Notes: generated from the letters alone by a model not told the origin. A stretch of 50,902 nt of DNA from Bradyrhizobium sacchari (GCF_002068095.1 NZ_LWIG01000007.1:147416-198317); one strand, 5' to 3'; numbered from the stretch's first letter, positions 18,795 to 27,489 are shown. Numbers and translations: made by a program.

Positions 18795-19967
18795 ATGGCC
18801 GAGGCTTACATCGTCGCCGCCGCGCGTACCGCCGGCGGGCGCAAGGGGGGCCGTCTCGCCGGCTGGCATCCGGCCGATCTCGCCGCGAAAGTGCTGGACG
18901 AGCTGGTCGATCGCACCAAGGTCGATCCTGCCCAGGTCGAGGACGTGATCATGGGCTGCGTGATGCAGGTCGGCGAGCAGTCCAACAACGTCGCGCGCAA
19001 TGCGATCATGGCCTCGAAGCTGCCGGAGAGCGTGCCGGGCACCTCGATCGACCGCCAGTGCGGCTCCTCGCAGCAGGCGCTGCATTTCGCTGCGCAAGCC
19101 GTGATGTCCGGCACCATGGACGTCGTGATCGCCGCGGGCGTGGAATCCATGACGCGCGTGCCGATGGGGCTGTCGTCGCAGCTGCCGGCCAAGAACGGTT
19201 TTGGCAATTACAAGAGCCCGGGCATCGAGGCGAAATATCCGAACATCGTGTTCAGCCAGTTCACCGGCGCGGAGATGATGGCGGAGCGCTACGGTCTCTC
19301 CAAGGACGAGCTCGACGAATATTCCTTCGGCAGCCATCAGCGCGCGATCGCGGCGACGCAAGCCGGTCACTTCAAGAAGGAGATCGTGCCGCTCGAGATC
19401 ACCCGCGCCGACGGCAGCAAGGACACCCACCACATCGACGAAGGCATCCGCTTCGACGCTACGATCGAAGGCATCAAGGGCGTCAAGCTGATCGCCGAGA
19501 ACGGCAAGCTCACCGCGGCCAGCGCCAGCCAGATCTGCGACGGCGCCTCCGGCGTCATGGTGGTGAACGAGAAAGGCCTGAAGCAGCTCGGCGTCAAGCC
19601 GCTCGCGCGGATCCATCACATGACCATGATGGGCGGCGATCCCGTGATCATGCTCGACGCTCCCCTGCACGCCACCAAACGCGCGCTGGAGAAGGCCGGC
19701 ATGAAGATCGGCGATATCGACCTGTTCGAGGTCAACGAGGCCTTCGCCTCGGTACCAACCGCCTGGCTGAAGACCACCGGCGCCGATCCGGAACGTCTCA
19801 ACGTCAACGGGGGCGCCATCGCGCTCGGCCATCCGCTCGGCGGCTCCGGCACCAAGCTGATGACGACGCTCGTCCACGCCCTGCATCAGCGCGGCAAGCG
19901 CTACGGCCTGCAGACCATGTGCGAAGGCGGCGGTATGGCGAATGTGACGATCGTGGAGCGGCTGTAA
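18795..19967 (+). CDS. Acetyl-CoA acetyltransferase (thiolase)
   Basis: Thiolase, 390 residues, that cleaves 3-ketoacyl-CoA to acetyl-CoA plus shortened acyl-CoA. The acyl-accepting Cys is C89 in SIDRQCGSSQQALHFAAQ. The second half shows NEAFASVPTAWLK, the His motif GGAIALGHPLGGSGT and the C-terminal Cys motif QTMCEGGGMANVTIVERL. All catalytic residues are present. It is preceded by CAGGGAGAAACC as ribosome site and begins the divergent plus-strand arm of the CoA catabolic cluster. Confidence 0.96.
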   Translation: MAEAYIVAAARTAGGRKGGRLAGWHPADLAAKVLDELVDRTKVDPAQVEDVIMGCVMQVGEQSNNVARNAIMASKLPESVPGTSIDRQCGSSQQALHFAAQAVMSGTMDVVIAAGVESMTRVPMGLSSQLPAKNGFGNYKSPGIEAKYPNIVFSQFTGAEMMAERYGLSKDELDEYSFGSHQRAIAATQAGHFKKEIVPLEITRADGSKDTHHIDEGIRFDATIEGIKGVKLIAENGKLTAASASQICDGASGVMVVNEKGLKQLGVKPLARIHHMTMMGGDPVIMLDAPLHATKRALEKAGMKIGDIDLFEVNEAFASVPTAWLKTTGADPERLNVNGGAIALGHPLGGSGTKLMTTLVHALHQRGKRYGLQTMCEGGGMANVTIVERL

Positions 19968-19990
19968 AGCCGAGACGTCGCCACACTAAA

Positions 19991-20139
19991 GGTGTCGTCC
20001 CGGACCAGCGCGCCCAAAGCGCGCGCCGATCCCGGACCCATAACTACAGGACTCCGTGTTGCGCTGCGCCGGAGCTCCATCTCGTTTCAACAACCACGCC
20101 CTGTGGTTATGGATCCCGGTCTTCGCCGGGATGACACCC
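19991..20139. repeat. Palindromic intergenic repeat of a third type
   Basis: Begins GGTGTCGTCCCGG and ends CCGGGATGACACC, with inner arms GGACCCATAACTACAGG and CCTGTGGTTATGGATCC. It lies between the thiolase and acyl-CoA ligase genes and will form a long hairpin in their common transcript, if they share one. Confidence 0.8.
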
Positions 20140-20162
20140 TTATTGTTGGGAGACCAACGTAC

Positions 20163-21707
20163 ATGACTCACCCCTCCATCCACGCCCGCACCACGCCCGA
20201 CAAGATCGCCTACCAGATGGCAGGCACCGGCAAGGCAATCACCTATCGCGAGCTCGACGAGCTCTCTAACCAGGGCGCGCATCTGTTCCGCTCGCTCGGG
20301 CTCAAGGCCGGCGATCACATCGCGCTGTTGATGGAGAACCGCCTCGCCTTCATGGAGCTCTGCTGGGCGGCGCAACGCAGCGGGCTCTATTACACCGCGA
20401 TCAGCCGCTACCTGAAGCAGGACGAGATCGACTACATCATCGGCGATTGCGGCGCCAAGGTCGTGATCACCACGCCGAAATGCGCCGAGCAGATCAAGGC
20501 CCTGATCAAGGGCGCGCCAGGCGAGCCGATCTTCTACATGATGGACGAGCCGCTGCCCGGCTTCCGCTCCTACGACAAGGAAGCCGCCGCGCAGCCGACC
20601 ACGCCGATCGCCGACGAGGTCGCGGGCTACGATATGCTGTACTCGTCCGGGACCACGGGCCGGCCCAAGGGCATCAAGAAGGCTTTCGAAGGCAACAGGA
20701 TCGACGTGCCGAACGCGTTCCTGCGTGTGCTCTGCGCCGACATGTGCGGCATGAACGCCGAAAGCACCTATCTGTCGCCGGCGCCGCTCTATCACGCAGC
20801 GCCCCTGCGCTTCAACATGATGGCGATCGTGCTCGGCGGCACCTCCATCATCATGGAGCATTTTGACGCCGAAGAGTTCCTGAAGTTGGTCGAGAAATAC
20901 AAGGTCACGCAATCGCAGCTGGTGCCGACCATGTTCGTGCGCATGCTGAAGCTGCCGGACGAGGTCCGCAACCGATACAGCGTTTCGACGCTGAAGGGCG
21001 CCATCCACGCCGCCGCACCTTGCCCGGTCGACGTGAAAGCAAAGATGATCGAATGGTGGGGCCCGATCCTGATCGAGTATTACGCGGGCTCGGAGGGCAA
21101 CGGCGTCACCGTCTGCAACTCGCAACAATGGCTGGAGCATCGCGGCAGCGTCGGCCGCGCCGTGGTCGGCAAGATCAAGATTCTGGACGAGAACGACGAG
21201 GAGCAGCCGGTCGGGGAGATCGGCACGGTCTATTTCGCCGATGCGCCCGCCTTCACCTATCACAACGATCCTGAAAAGACGAAGAAGGCCTACAACGCCA
21301 AGGGCTGGTCGACGCTCGGCGATGTCGGCTATCTCGACAAGGACGGCTTCCTCTTCCTCACCGACCGTAAGTCCTACATGATCATCTCCGGCGGGGTGAA
21401 CATCTACCCGCAGGAGACCGAGGACGTCCTCATCACCCACCCCGAAGTCGCCGACGTCGCCGTGTTCGGCGTGCCGAACGAGGAGATGGGCGAAGAGGTG
21501 AAGGCGGTGGTGCAGCCGCACGACATGAAGCGTGCCGGCAAGGCGCTCGAGGCCGAACTGATCGCGTTCTGCAAGACGCGCCTCTCAGCGATCAAGTGCC
21601 CGCGCTCGATCGATTTCGAGGCCGAGCTGCCGCGCACACCGACCGGCAAACTGGTGAAGCGGCATCTGCGCGACCGGTATTGGCCGAAGACCGCGACGAA
21701 GATTTAG
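20163..21707 (+). CDS. AMP-forming acyl-CoA synthetase
   Basis: ANL-superfamily ligase, 514 residues from MTHPSIHARTTPDKIAYQMA (ATG 20163). Motifs are the P-loop LYSSGTTGRPKGIKK (residues 159-173), EYYAGSEGNG, the hinge LTDRKSYMIISGGVNIYPQE and the adenylation Lys in LPRTPTGKLVKRH. It would activate a fatty or aromatic acid. The longer reading from 19992 covers the palindromic repeat and is rejected. It is the second ligase of the cluster, on the thiolase arm. Confidence 0.93.
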   Translation: MTHPSIHARTTPDKIAYQMAGTGKAITYRELDELSNQGAHLFRSLGLKAGDHIALLMENRLAFMELCWAAQRSGLYYTAISRYLKQDEIDYIIGDCGAKVVITTPKCAEQIKALIKGAPGEPIFYMMDEPLPGFRSYDKEAAAQPTTPIADEVAGYDMLYSSGTTGRPKGIKKAFEGNRIDVPNAFLRVLCADMCGMNAESTYLSPAPLYHAAPLRFNMMAIVLGGTSIIMEHFDAEEFLKLVEKYKVTQSQLVPTMFVRMLKLPDEVRNRYSVSTLKGAIHAAAPCPVDVKAKMIEWWGPILIEYYAGSEGNGVTVCNSQQWLEHRGSVGRAVVGKIKILDENDEEQPVGEIGTVYFADAPAFTYHNDPEKTKKAYNAKGWSTLGDVGYLDKDGFLFLTDRKSYMIISGGVNIYPQETEDVLITHPEVADVAVFGVPNEEMGEEVKAVVQPHDMKRAGKALEAELIAFCKTRLSAIKCPRSIDFEAELPRTPTGKLVKRHLRDRYWPKTATKI

Positions 21708-21720
21708 GGCGGGATCGTAG

Positions 21721-21800
21721 GGTGGATTAGCCGAAGGCGTAACCCACCTCCTTCGGTTCCACAGAAGCAGAAGCGGTGGGTTACGCTTCGCTAACCCGCC
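21721..21800. repeat. Inverted repeat of GGGTTA/TAACCC type
   Basis: Left arm GGTGGATTAGCCGAAGGCGT then AACCCACC (21721-21748) and right arm GGTGGGTTACGCTTCGCTAA then CCCGCC (21775-21800). Each arm is itself near-palindromic and the two are inverted copies. It lies between convergent genes and may help terminate both. Confidence 0.75.
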
Positions 21801-21823
21801 CGACGATTCCGGAGCAGGCCGCC

Positions 21824-22366
21824 TCAATCAAACAGGCTCGGCGTGTGGTTCACGAGCGCGCCTTCAATCTCCAGCATCTTCAGCTTGGTCACCACGCCGC
21901 CATTCGCCGAGAAGCCGCCGGGCTTGTTGCCGGCCGCCAGCACACGATGGCAGGGCACGACGATCGGGCACGGGTTGCGGCCGAGCGCCTGGCCGACGTC
22001 GCGCGACAGCTGGACGCCTCCGAGCTGCTTGGCGATATCGCCATAGGTGATGGTCTTCCCGGGCGGGATGGCACGGGCGATCTCGTAGACGCCGCGGTTG
22101 AACTCGGGCACGCCGTCGAGATCGAGCGGAATGTCGGTGAGATCGTCAGGCTCGCCCGCGAGCAATTGTGTCATGCGGTCGATCGCCTCCCGCACCTTTG
22201 GGGTCGGCTCGGCTTCGGTGGCATCAGCATGGCGCTGGCTGATGCGGGTGCGGATCTTCTGTTCGCCGCCCATCGGCAATTGCGTGCCGTTGATGCCGCG
22301 CGGGCCCCAGGCGATGGCGCAGAGGCCGATCCTGGTGTCGAACAGGGCAAAATGCTGGTCGTTCAT
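21824..22366 (-). CDS. ogt: Methylated-DNA--protein-cysteine methyltransferase
   Basis: Suicide DNA repair protein that removes alkyl groups from O6-alkylguanine, 180 residues. The acceptor Cys is C139 in NPCPIVVPCHRVLAAGN, followed by the G-rich loop KPGGFSANGG. The helix-turn-helix region is YEIARAIPPGKTITYGDIAK. The N-terminal domain is the short Ogt type without an Ada module. It converges with the acyl-CoA ligase and is divergent from the alpha/beta hydrolase pair. Confidence 0.95.
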   Translation of the reverse strand: MNDQHFALFDTRIGLCAIAWGPRGINGTQLPMGGEQKIRTRISQRHADATEAEPTPKVREAIDRMTQLLAGEPDDLTDIPLDLDGVPEFNRGVYEIARAIPPGKTITYGDIAKQLGGVQLSRDVGQALGRNPCPIVVPCHRVLAAGNKPGGFSANGGVVTKLKMLEIEGALVNHTPSLFD

Positions 22367-22504
22367 GGCTTGGTTCCTGAGCTAGCATTCCTTGTCGCAT
22401 GCCCCAATGTGATCTCGGTCCAAATCTAGGCTTGGAAATAGTTGCGATCCACCCGGTTTCCGGGAATCTTGCACAGGAGTTCCAAGCCCTCTCGAGAGCC
22501 CCGA

Positions 22505-23323
22505 ATGCAAAGCCTCCACGTCAATGGATACGACATGCCCTATCTCGACGTGGGCGAAGACAGAGGCGGCCCGCCGCTGATCTGCGTGCACGGCTCACTC
22601 AACGACTTCCGAGTCTGGGGCTGCGTGCTCGGCCCGCTGACGCAACGGCGCCGGGTGATCGCAGTCAGCTTACGGCATTTCTTCCCGGAACGCTGGGACG
22701 GTGTGGGCAACACCTACTCCATCGCCCAGCATGTCGACGACGTCACCGCCTTCATCGAAAAACTCGACCTCGGCCCGGTCGATCTGATGGGCCATTCCCG
22801 CGGCGGGCACATCTGCTTTCGCGTGGCGCAGCGCCGCCCCGATCTGCTGCGCCGCCTGATCCTGGCTGAGCCCGGCGGCGAGCTCGATGCGAGCCTCGAT
22901 CCCGATTACGTCGGTGGCCCCTCGCCGCTGCTGGCGCGCTTCACGGCCTCGGCCGAGAAGATCGCGGCCGGCGATGTCGATGGCGGCCTCGCCGTGTTCG
23001 TCGACACGCTGGAAGGCCCCGGCACCTGGCCGCGGCTGCCGGCGATGGTGAAGCAGAATCTGCGCGACAACGCCTACACGCTGATCGGGCAAGTCCGCGA
23101 CAACCGCCCGCCGTTCTCGAAAGCGGACGCAGAGTCCATCAAGATGCCGACGCTGTTCATCCTGGGCGCGCGGACCAAGGGGCTGTTGCCGAAGGTGCTG
23201 CATGCGCTGGCCGCGCATGTGCCCTATTCCAAGACGGCGATCATTCCGAACGCGACGCATCCGATGTTCGAGCAGGCGCCGCAGAAATATTCCGAACTGG
23301 TCCTGGATTTCCTGGCGAGCTGA
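22505..23323 (+). CDS. Alpha/beta hydrolase, paralogue 1
   Basis: Alpha/beta-hydrolase fold protein, 272 residues from MQSLHVNGYDMPYLDVGED. Oxyanion motif CVHGSLNDFRVW, nucleophile S98 in LMGHSRGGHICFR, and late His in IPNATHPMFEQAP. The substrate is unknown. It is followed after 2 bp by a closely similar paralogue, so the two are a tandem duplication read as one operon. Confidence 0.92.
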   Translation: MQSLHVNGYDMPYLDVGEDRGGPPLICVHGSLNDFRVWGCVLGPLTQRRRVIAVSLRHFFPERWDGVGNTYSIAQHVDDVTAFIEKLDLGPVDLMGHSRGGHICFRVAQRRPDLLRRLILAEPGGELDASLDPDYVGGPSPLLARFTASAEKIAAGDVDGGLAVFVDTLEGPGTWPRLPAMVKQNLRDNAYTLIGQVRDNRPPFSKADAESIKMPTLFILGARTKGLLPKVLHALAAHVPYSKTAIIPNATHPMFEQAPQKYSELVLDFLAS

Positions 23324-23325
23324 GC

Positions 23326-24138
23326 ATGCAGAGCTTCCGCGTCAACGGTTACGACATGGCCTATCTCGAAGTGGGAAGTGGCCCGCCGCTGGTCTGCGTG
23401 CACGGCACGCTCGGCGACTTTCGCACCTGGTATTCGGTGCTCGGTCCGCTGTCGAAGAACCATCGGGTGATCTCGGTGAGCCTGCGGCATTTCTTTCCCG
23501 AGCATTGGGACGCCGTCGGCGACGACTACAAGATGGCGCAGCATGTCGCCGACACGATCGCCTTCATCGAGCAGGTGAAGCCTGGGCCGGTCGACCTGAT
23601 GGGCCATTCGCGCGGCGGACACATTGCCTTCCGTGTCGCGCAGGCGCGGCCTGATCTGTTGCGCAAACTGGTGCTGGCCGAGCCCGGCGGCGATCTCGAC
23701 GCCAGCCTCCCTGTGCCCGAAGGCACGCCCGCGCATCCGCCGCTCGCCGCACGCACAGCGCGCTCGGTCGAGATGATCCGTGCCGGCGACCTAGAGGGCG
23801 CGCTGCAGAACTTTTATGAAGGCATCGAGGGCGACGGCTCATGGCGTCGGGTGCCGGCGGCGGCGAAGCAGCAACTGCGCGACAACGCGCTCACCTTCCT
23901 CGGCCAGATCAACGAGCAGCGCAGGCCCTATACGCTTGCAGATGCGCAGGCGATCAGGACCCCGACGCTGCTGATCGGCGGTGGCGCCACCACCGGCAGC
24001 CTGTCGGTGATGTGGCGCGTGCTGGCCGCGCATATCGCAGGCAGCCAGACGGCAGTCATTCCGAATGCCGGCCACTGGATGTTCGAGCAGGCGCCGCTGG
24101 AGTTCGGCGAGGTGGTGAACGCGTTTCTGACGGAGTAG
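23326..24138 (+). CDS. Alpha/beta hydrolase, paralogue 2
   Basis: Second hydrolase of the pair, 270 residues from MQSFRVNGYDMAYLEVGSG. Oxyanion motif CVHGTLGDFRTW, nucleophile S95 in LMGHSRGGHIAFR, late His in IPNAGHWMFEQAP. It keeps the same triad as paralogue 1 but differs in the cap region (PVPEGTPAHPPLAART versus DPDYVGGPSPLLARF), which suggests diverged substrate preference. It starts 2 bp after paralogue 1 and is followed by a terminator. Confidence 0.92.
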   Translation: MQSFRVNGYDMAYLEVGSGPPLVCVHGTLGDFRTWYSVLGPLSKNHRVISVSLRHFFPEHWDAVGDDYKMAQHVADTIAFIEQVKPGPVDLMGHSRGGHIAFRVAQARPDLLRKLVLAEPGGDLDASLPVPEGTPAHPPLAARTARSVEMIRAGDLEGALQNFYEGIEGDGSWRRVPAAAKQQLRDNALTFLGQINEQRRPYTLADAQAIRTPTLLIGGGATTGSLSVMWRVLAAHIAGSQTAVIPNAGHWMFEQAPLEFGEVVNAFLTE

Positions 24139-24196
24139 GTCCTCGTAAGGCGGGCGCCGCTATCGCCGCGCTGGAGGTGGAGGTGCTGGAGCGCTG

Positions 24197-24218
24197 GGCC
24201 GGCCTCGCCCGGCCTTTT
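24197..24218 (+). terminator. Rho-independent terminator after the hydrolase pair
   Basis: GC stem GGCCGG (24197-24202), 6-nt loop, CCGGCC (24209-24214), then TTTT. Lies 59 bp after the second hydrolase stop. Confidence 0.7.
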
Positions 24219-24343
24219 CCTCCAAAACAACCCCATGCACAGTAGACGGCCCAAGCAATATCAATAGCTTATGCGCATCCCAAAAGAGCGGCTGGCGGGG
24301 CCTATGGCCGCGCTTGACGCCCTTCTCCTCCGGCAGTACCTTC

Positions 24344-24363
24344 GAATACGGAATTCCGTATTC
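24344..24363. promoter_or_regulatory. Perfect 20-bp palindrome, candidate GntR operator
   Basis: GAATACGGAATTCCGTATTC is a perfect palindrome 26 bp before the GTG start of the GntR/FCD regulator. FCD-type GntR regulators bind short palindromes in their own promoters, so autoregulation is the natural reading. Confidence 0.75.
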
Positions 24364-24389
24364 CATTTTGGTCTATTGGAGCTGCCGGC

Positions 24390-25067
24390 GTGATTCCTCT
24401 CGACCCACTCCCGAACCTGATCGACCAGGTCTATGCGCGCATCCTGGAGGCGATCTCCGATCGCACGCTCGAGCCCGGCCAGCGCATTCGGCAGAACGAA
24501 CTCGCCGACAAGCTCGGCGTATCGCGCCAGCCGGTGTCGCACGCGCTGCATCTGCTGCACCGACAGGGCCTCGTCGCCGAGAGCGGCAAGCGCGGCTTTG
24601 AAGTCACCCAGCTCGATCCCGCGCGCATCCGCCAGCTCTACGAGGTGCGCGGCGCCATCGACGCGCTGGCCGCCCGGCTCGCCGCTGCGCGCGCGGCGAG
24701 CGATGCGGCGGGACGCACGAGGCTTGAGACGGCGTTCGCCGCCGGCCGCGGCATCGACCGCACCACGCCGCTGGGCGAGCTCATCGCGCTCGACGTCGAA
24801 TTTCACCGCGCGATCTATCAGCTCGCCGGCAATCCCGTGATCGAGGAGACGATCGCGCCGCAATGGCCGCATATGCGCCGTTCGATGGCGGCGGTGCTGT
24901 CGGAGCTCGACTATCGCGGCAGCGCCTGGGCGGAGCATGCCGATATTGCCGGGCACATTCTGCGCGGCGATGCGAAGGCCGCCGAACGCGCCGCCCTCGC
25001 GCATGCGCAGACGGCCGGACGGATGACCGAGGAGAGATTGAGGGCCGGCGAAGACGCGGCGGCGTAG
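24390..25067 (+). CDS. GntR family regulator, FadR/FCD subfamily
   Basis: Transcriptional regulator, 225 residues. The winged helix-turn-helix (about 8-75) shows PGQRIRQNELADKLGVSRQP and LHLLHRQGLVAESGKRGFEV. The FCD effector domain (about 80-215) has the metal/ligand residues in DVEFHRAIYQLAGNPVIEE and HADIAGHILRGDAKAAERAA. Start is GTG with TTGGAGC upstream. Effectors of this group are usually organic acids. It is followed on the same strand by the dioxygenase and oxidoreductase genes, which it may control. Confidence 0.94.
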   Translation: MIPLDPLPNLIDQVYARILEAISDRTLEPGQRIRQNELADKLGVSRQPVSHALHLLHRQGLVAESGKRGFEVTQLDPARIRQLYEVRGAIDALAARLAAARAASDAAGRTRLETAFAAGRGIDRTTPLGELIALDVEFHRAIYQLAGNPVIEETIAPQWPHMRRSMAAVLSELDYRGSAWAEHADIAGHILRGDAKAAERAALAHAQTAGRMTEERLRAGEDAAA

Positions 25068-25069
25068 CC

Positions 25070-25172
25070 GTCATTCCGGGGCGATGCGCAGCGTCGAGCC
25101 CGGAATCCATCAGGCGACAAGCGCTGAGGATCAATGGATTCCGGGTTCACGCTTCGCGTGCCCCGGAGTGAC
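25070..25172. repeat. Palindromic intergenic repeat, copy 4
   Basis: GTCATTCCGGGGCGATGCG ... GCCCCGGAGTGAC with inner arms GCCCGGAATCCATCAGG and CAATGGATTCCGGGTTC. One end has a G for A change (GGAGTGAC). Lies between the GntR and dioxygenase genes. Confidence 0.85.
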
Positions 25173-25198
25173 AACAATAAACAACTGGAGGACGACCC

Positions 25199-25999
25199 AT
25201 GAAACTGTCCGAGGCGCAACTGGAGTTCTTCCACCGCGAGGGCTGGCTGTTTTTGCCCGAGCTGTTCAGCCCGGAGGAGGTCGACCTGCTCGCGCGCGAG
25301 GCGGTCGGCATCTACGACGCCGACCGGCCCGAGGTGTGGCGCGAGAAGAGCGGCGCACCGCGCACGGCTTTCGCCGCGCATCTCTACAACGAGGCCTTCC
25401 GCATTCTCGGTGCGCATCCGCGCATGATCGAGCCAGTCGAGCAATTGTTCGGCGAGCCCGTCTACATGCACCAGTTCAAGATCAATGCGAAATCGGCCTT
25501 CACCGGCGACGTCTGGCAATGGCACCAGGATTACGGCACCTGGAAGCGCGACGACGGCATGCCGGAGCCGCGGGCGATGAACATCGCGATCTTCCTCGAC
25601 GAGGTGATGCCGATCAACGGCCCCTTGATGCTGGTGCCGCGTAGCCAGAACGCCGGCGATCTCGAAGCCTCGCATGACCTCGCCACCACCTCCTATCCGC
25701 TGTGGACGCTGGACGAGGACACCGTGACGCGCCTCGTCAAGCAGGGCGGCATCGTCGCGCCCACCGGCAAGCCCGGCGGCATGCTGATGTTCCACGGCAA
25801 TCTCGTGCACGGATCAAGCGGCAACATCACGCCCTACCCGCGCAAGATCGTGTACCTGACGCTGAACGCGGTCTCGAACTACATCCGCACCCCGACGCGG
25901 CCGGAGTACATCGCGCACCGTGATTTTACGCCGATCAGGACGGTGGATGACGGTGCGCTGCTGCGGCTGGCGCGGGCACCGCGGCAGGCGGCGGAGTAA
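25199..25999 (+). CDS. Phytanoyl-CoA dioxygenase (PhyH) family protein
   Basis: Fe(II)/2-oxoglutarate-dependent oxygenase of the PhyH family, 266 residues. Iron ligands are H109 and D111 (WQWHQDYGTW) and H204 (NLVHGSSGN); R216 (YPRKIVYLTLN) would bind 2-oxoglutarate. It is preceded by CTGGAGGACG. The substrate is unknown; this family includes ectoine and amino-acid hydroxylases as well as acyl-CoA hydroxylases. It lies between the GntR regulator and the SAF oxidoreductase, which suggests one catabolic module. Confidence 0.92.
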   Translation: MKLSEAQLEFFHREGWLFLPELFSPEEVDLLAREAVGIYDADRPEVWREKSGAPRTAFAAHLYNEAFRILGAHPRMIEPVEQLFGEPVYMHQFKINAKSAFTGDVWQWHQDYGTWKRDDGMPEPRAMNIAIFLDEVMPINGPLMLVPRSQNAGDLEASHDLATTSYPLWTLDEDTVTRLVKQGGIVAPTGKPGGMLMFHGNLVHGSSGNITPYPRKIVYLTLNAVSNYIRTPTRPEYIAHRDFTPIRTVDDGALLRLARAPRQAAE

Positions 26000-26002
26000 C
26001 CT

Positions 26003-26105
26003 GTCATTCCGGGGCGCGCGAAGCGCGAGCCCGGAATCCATCGAGCCGCAGAGACAGTCGATCAATGGATTCCGGGTTCGCGACTTCGTCGCGCCCCGGA
26101 ATGAC
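26003..26105. repeat. Palindromic intergenic repeat, copy 5
   Basis: GTCATTCCGGGGCGCGCG ... GCGCCCCGGAATGAC with inner arms GCCCGGAATCCATCGAG and TCAATGGATTCCGGGTT. Lies between the dioxygenase and the SAF-domain oxidoreductase genes. Confidence 0.85.
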
Positions 26106-26136
26106 GAGTTTTGATTGTTGCATCAGGGACATCCCC

Positions 26137-27450
26137 ATGAACCTCTTCCGCCTCCTGCAAGCCCGCGCATCCGCCGGCAAACCCGTTCGCGTCGCACTGA
26201 TCGGCGCGGGCAAATTCGGCTCGATGTTCCTCGCGCAGGTGCCGCACACGCCGGGACTCGAGGTGCCCATCATCGTCGACATCGACCGCGACCGCGCGCG
26301 CGAGGCCTGCCGCACCGTGGGCTGGGACGCTGAGCGCATCGCCCGGACCGTCTTCACCGATGACGGCGCGCGCGCCATCGCCGGCGGCGCGATGGACGTG
26401 GTGGTGGAGGCGACCGGTAATCCCGCAATCGGCATCCGCCATGCGCGCGCCGCGATCGCGGCGGGCAAACATATCGTGATGGTCAATGTCGAGGCCGACG
26501 TGTTGGCGGGCCCACTGCTCGCCGAGGAGGCGCGGAAAGCCGGCGTGGTCTATTCGCTCGCCTATGGCGACCAGCCGGCGCTGACGGCGGAGATGGTGGA
26601 CTGGGCCCGCGCCACCGGTTTTCGCGTCGTTGCCGCCGGCAAGGGCACAAAATACCTGCCGGCCTATCACGACGTGACGCCCGACGGCGTCTGGCAGCAT
26701 TACGGCCTGACCGCGGGCGAAGCGCAATCGGCCGGCATGAACCCGCAGATGTTCAACTCCTTCCTCGACGGCACCAAGTCCGCGATCGAGATGGCCGCAA
26801 TTGCGAACGCCTGCGGCCTCGACGTGCCCGCGGAGGGACTGCTGTTTCCGCCCTGCGGCGTGGACGATTTGCCGCACATCATGCGGCCGCGCTCGCGCGG
26901 CGGCGTGCTGGAGCGATCCGGCGTGGTGGAAGTCGTCTCTTCGCTTGAGCGCGACGGGCGGCCGGTATTTCGCGACCTGCGCTGGGGCGTCTATGTCGTG
27001 CTGGAGGCGCCGAACGACTACGCCGCCGACTGCTTCAGGCAATACGGCCTGAAGACCGATGCCAGCGGGCGCTTCGCGGCGATGTACAAGCCCTATCACT
27101 TGATCGGGCTGGAGCTGAACATCTCGATCCTGTCGGCCGCTCTACGCAGCGAGGCGACCGGCCAGGCTTTCGGCTTCCGTGGCGACGTCGCGGCCGTCGC
27201 CAAGCGCAATTTGCGCGCCGGCGAGATGCTGGACGGCGAAGGCGGCTACACGGTGTGGGGCAAGCTGGTGCCGGCCGCCGCGAGCCTGAAAGCAGGCGCC
27301 CTTCCGATCGGCCTCGCGCATCGCCTGAAGCTGAAGCACGACGTCGCCCATGGCGAGATCGTGCGCTGGAGCGACGTCGAGTTCGATGCGAACAACGAGA
27401 CGATCAGGACAAGAAAGGCGATGGAGGCGGCGTTCGCGAAGGAGGGGTAG
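26137..27450 (+). CDS. NAD(P)-binding homoserine-dehydrogenase-like oxidoreductase with SAF domain
   Basis: A 437-residue protein from MNLFRLLQARASAGKPVRVA (ATG 26137). The N-terminal half is a Rossmann domain (VALIGAGKFGSMFLAQV, residues 18-34) with VVVEATGNPAIGIRHARAAI as in homoserine-dehydrogenase-like proteins. The C-terminal part (KRNLRAGEMLDGEGGYTVWG onward) is a SAF domain, the antifreeze/FlgA/sugar-acid-dehydratase-like fold. Such fusions are usually annotated only as oxidoreductases. The longer start at 26065 lies in a repeat. It probably works with the PhyH gene, but the pathway is not identifiable. Confidence 0.85.
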   Translation: MNLFRLLQARASAGKPVRVALIGAGKFGSMFLAQVPHTPGLEVPIIVDIDRDRAREACRTVGWDAERIARTVFTDDGARAIAGGAMDVVVEATGNPAIGIRHARAAIAAGKHIVMVNVEADVLAGPLLAEEARKAGVVYSLAYGDQPALTAEMVDWARATGFRVVAAGKGTKYLPAYHDVTPDGVWQHYGLTAGEAQSAGMNPQMFNSFLDGTKSAIEMAAIANACGLDVPAEGLLFPPCGVDDLPHIMRPRSRGGVLERSGVVEVVSSLERDGRPVFRDLRWGVYVVLEAPNDYAADCFRQYGLKTDASGRFAAMYKPYHLIGLELNISILSAALRSEATGQAFGFRGDVAAVAKRNLRAGEMLDGEGGYTVWGKLVPAAASLKAGALPIGLAHRLKLKHDVAHGEIVRWSDVEFDANNETIRTRKAMEAAFAKEG

Positions 27451-27489
27451 CGCGCGTTGGGTTGAGTCGGTGGCCGCGGTGTCGGTGCA

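Noticed and set aside
19986..21521. 511-codon minus-strand open frame opposite the acyl-CoA synthetase
   Set aside because: Antisense shadow of a well-supported gene; also 11273-12613 and 27789-29123 are shadows of the dehydrogenase and TRAP genes.
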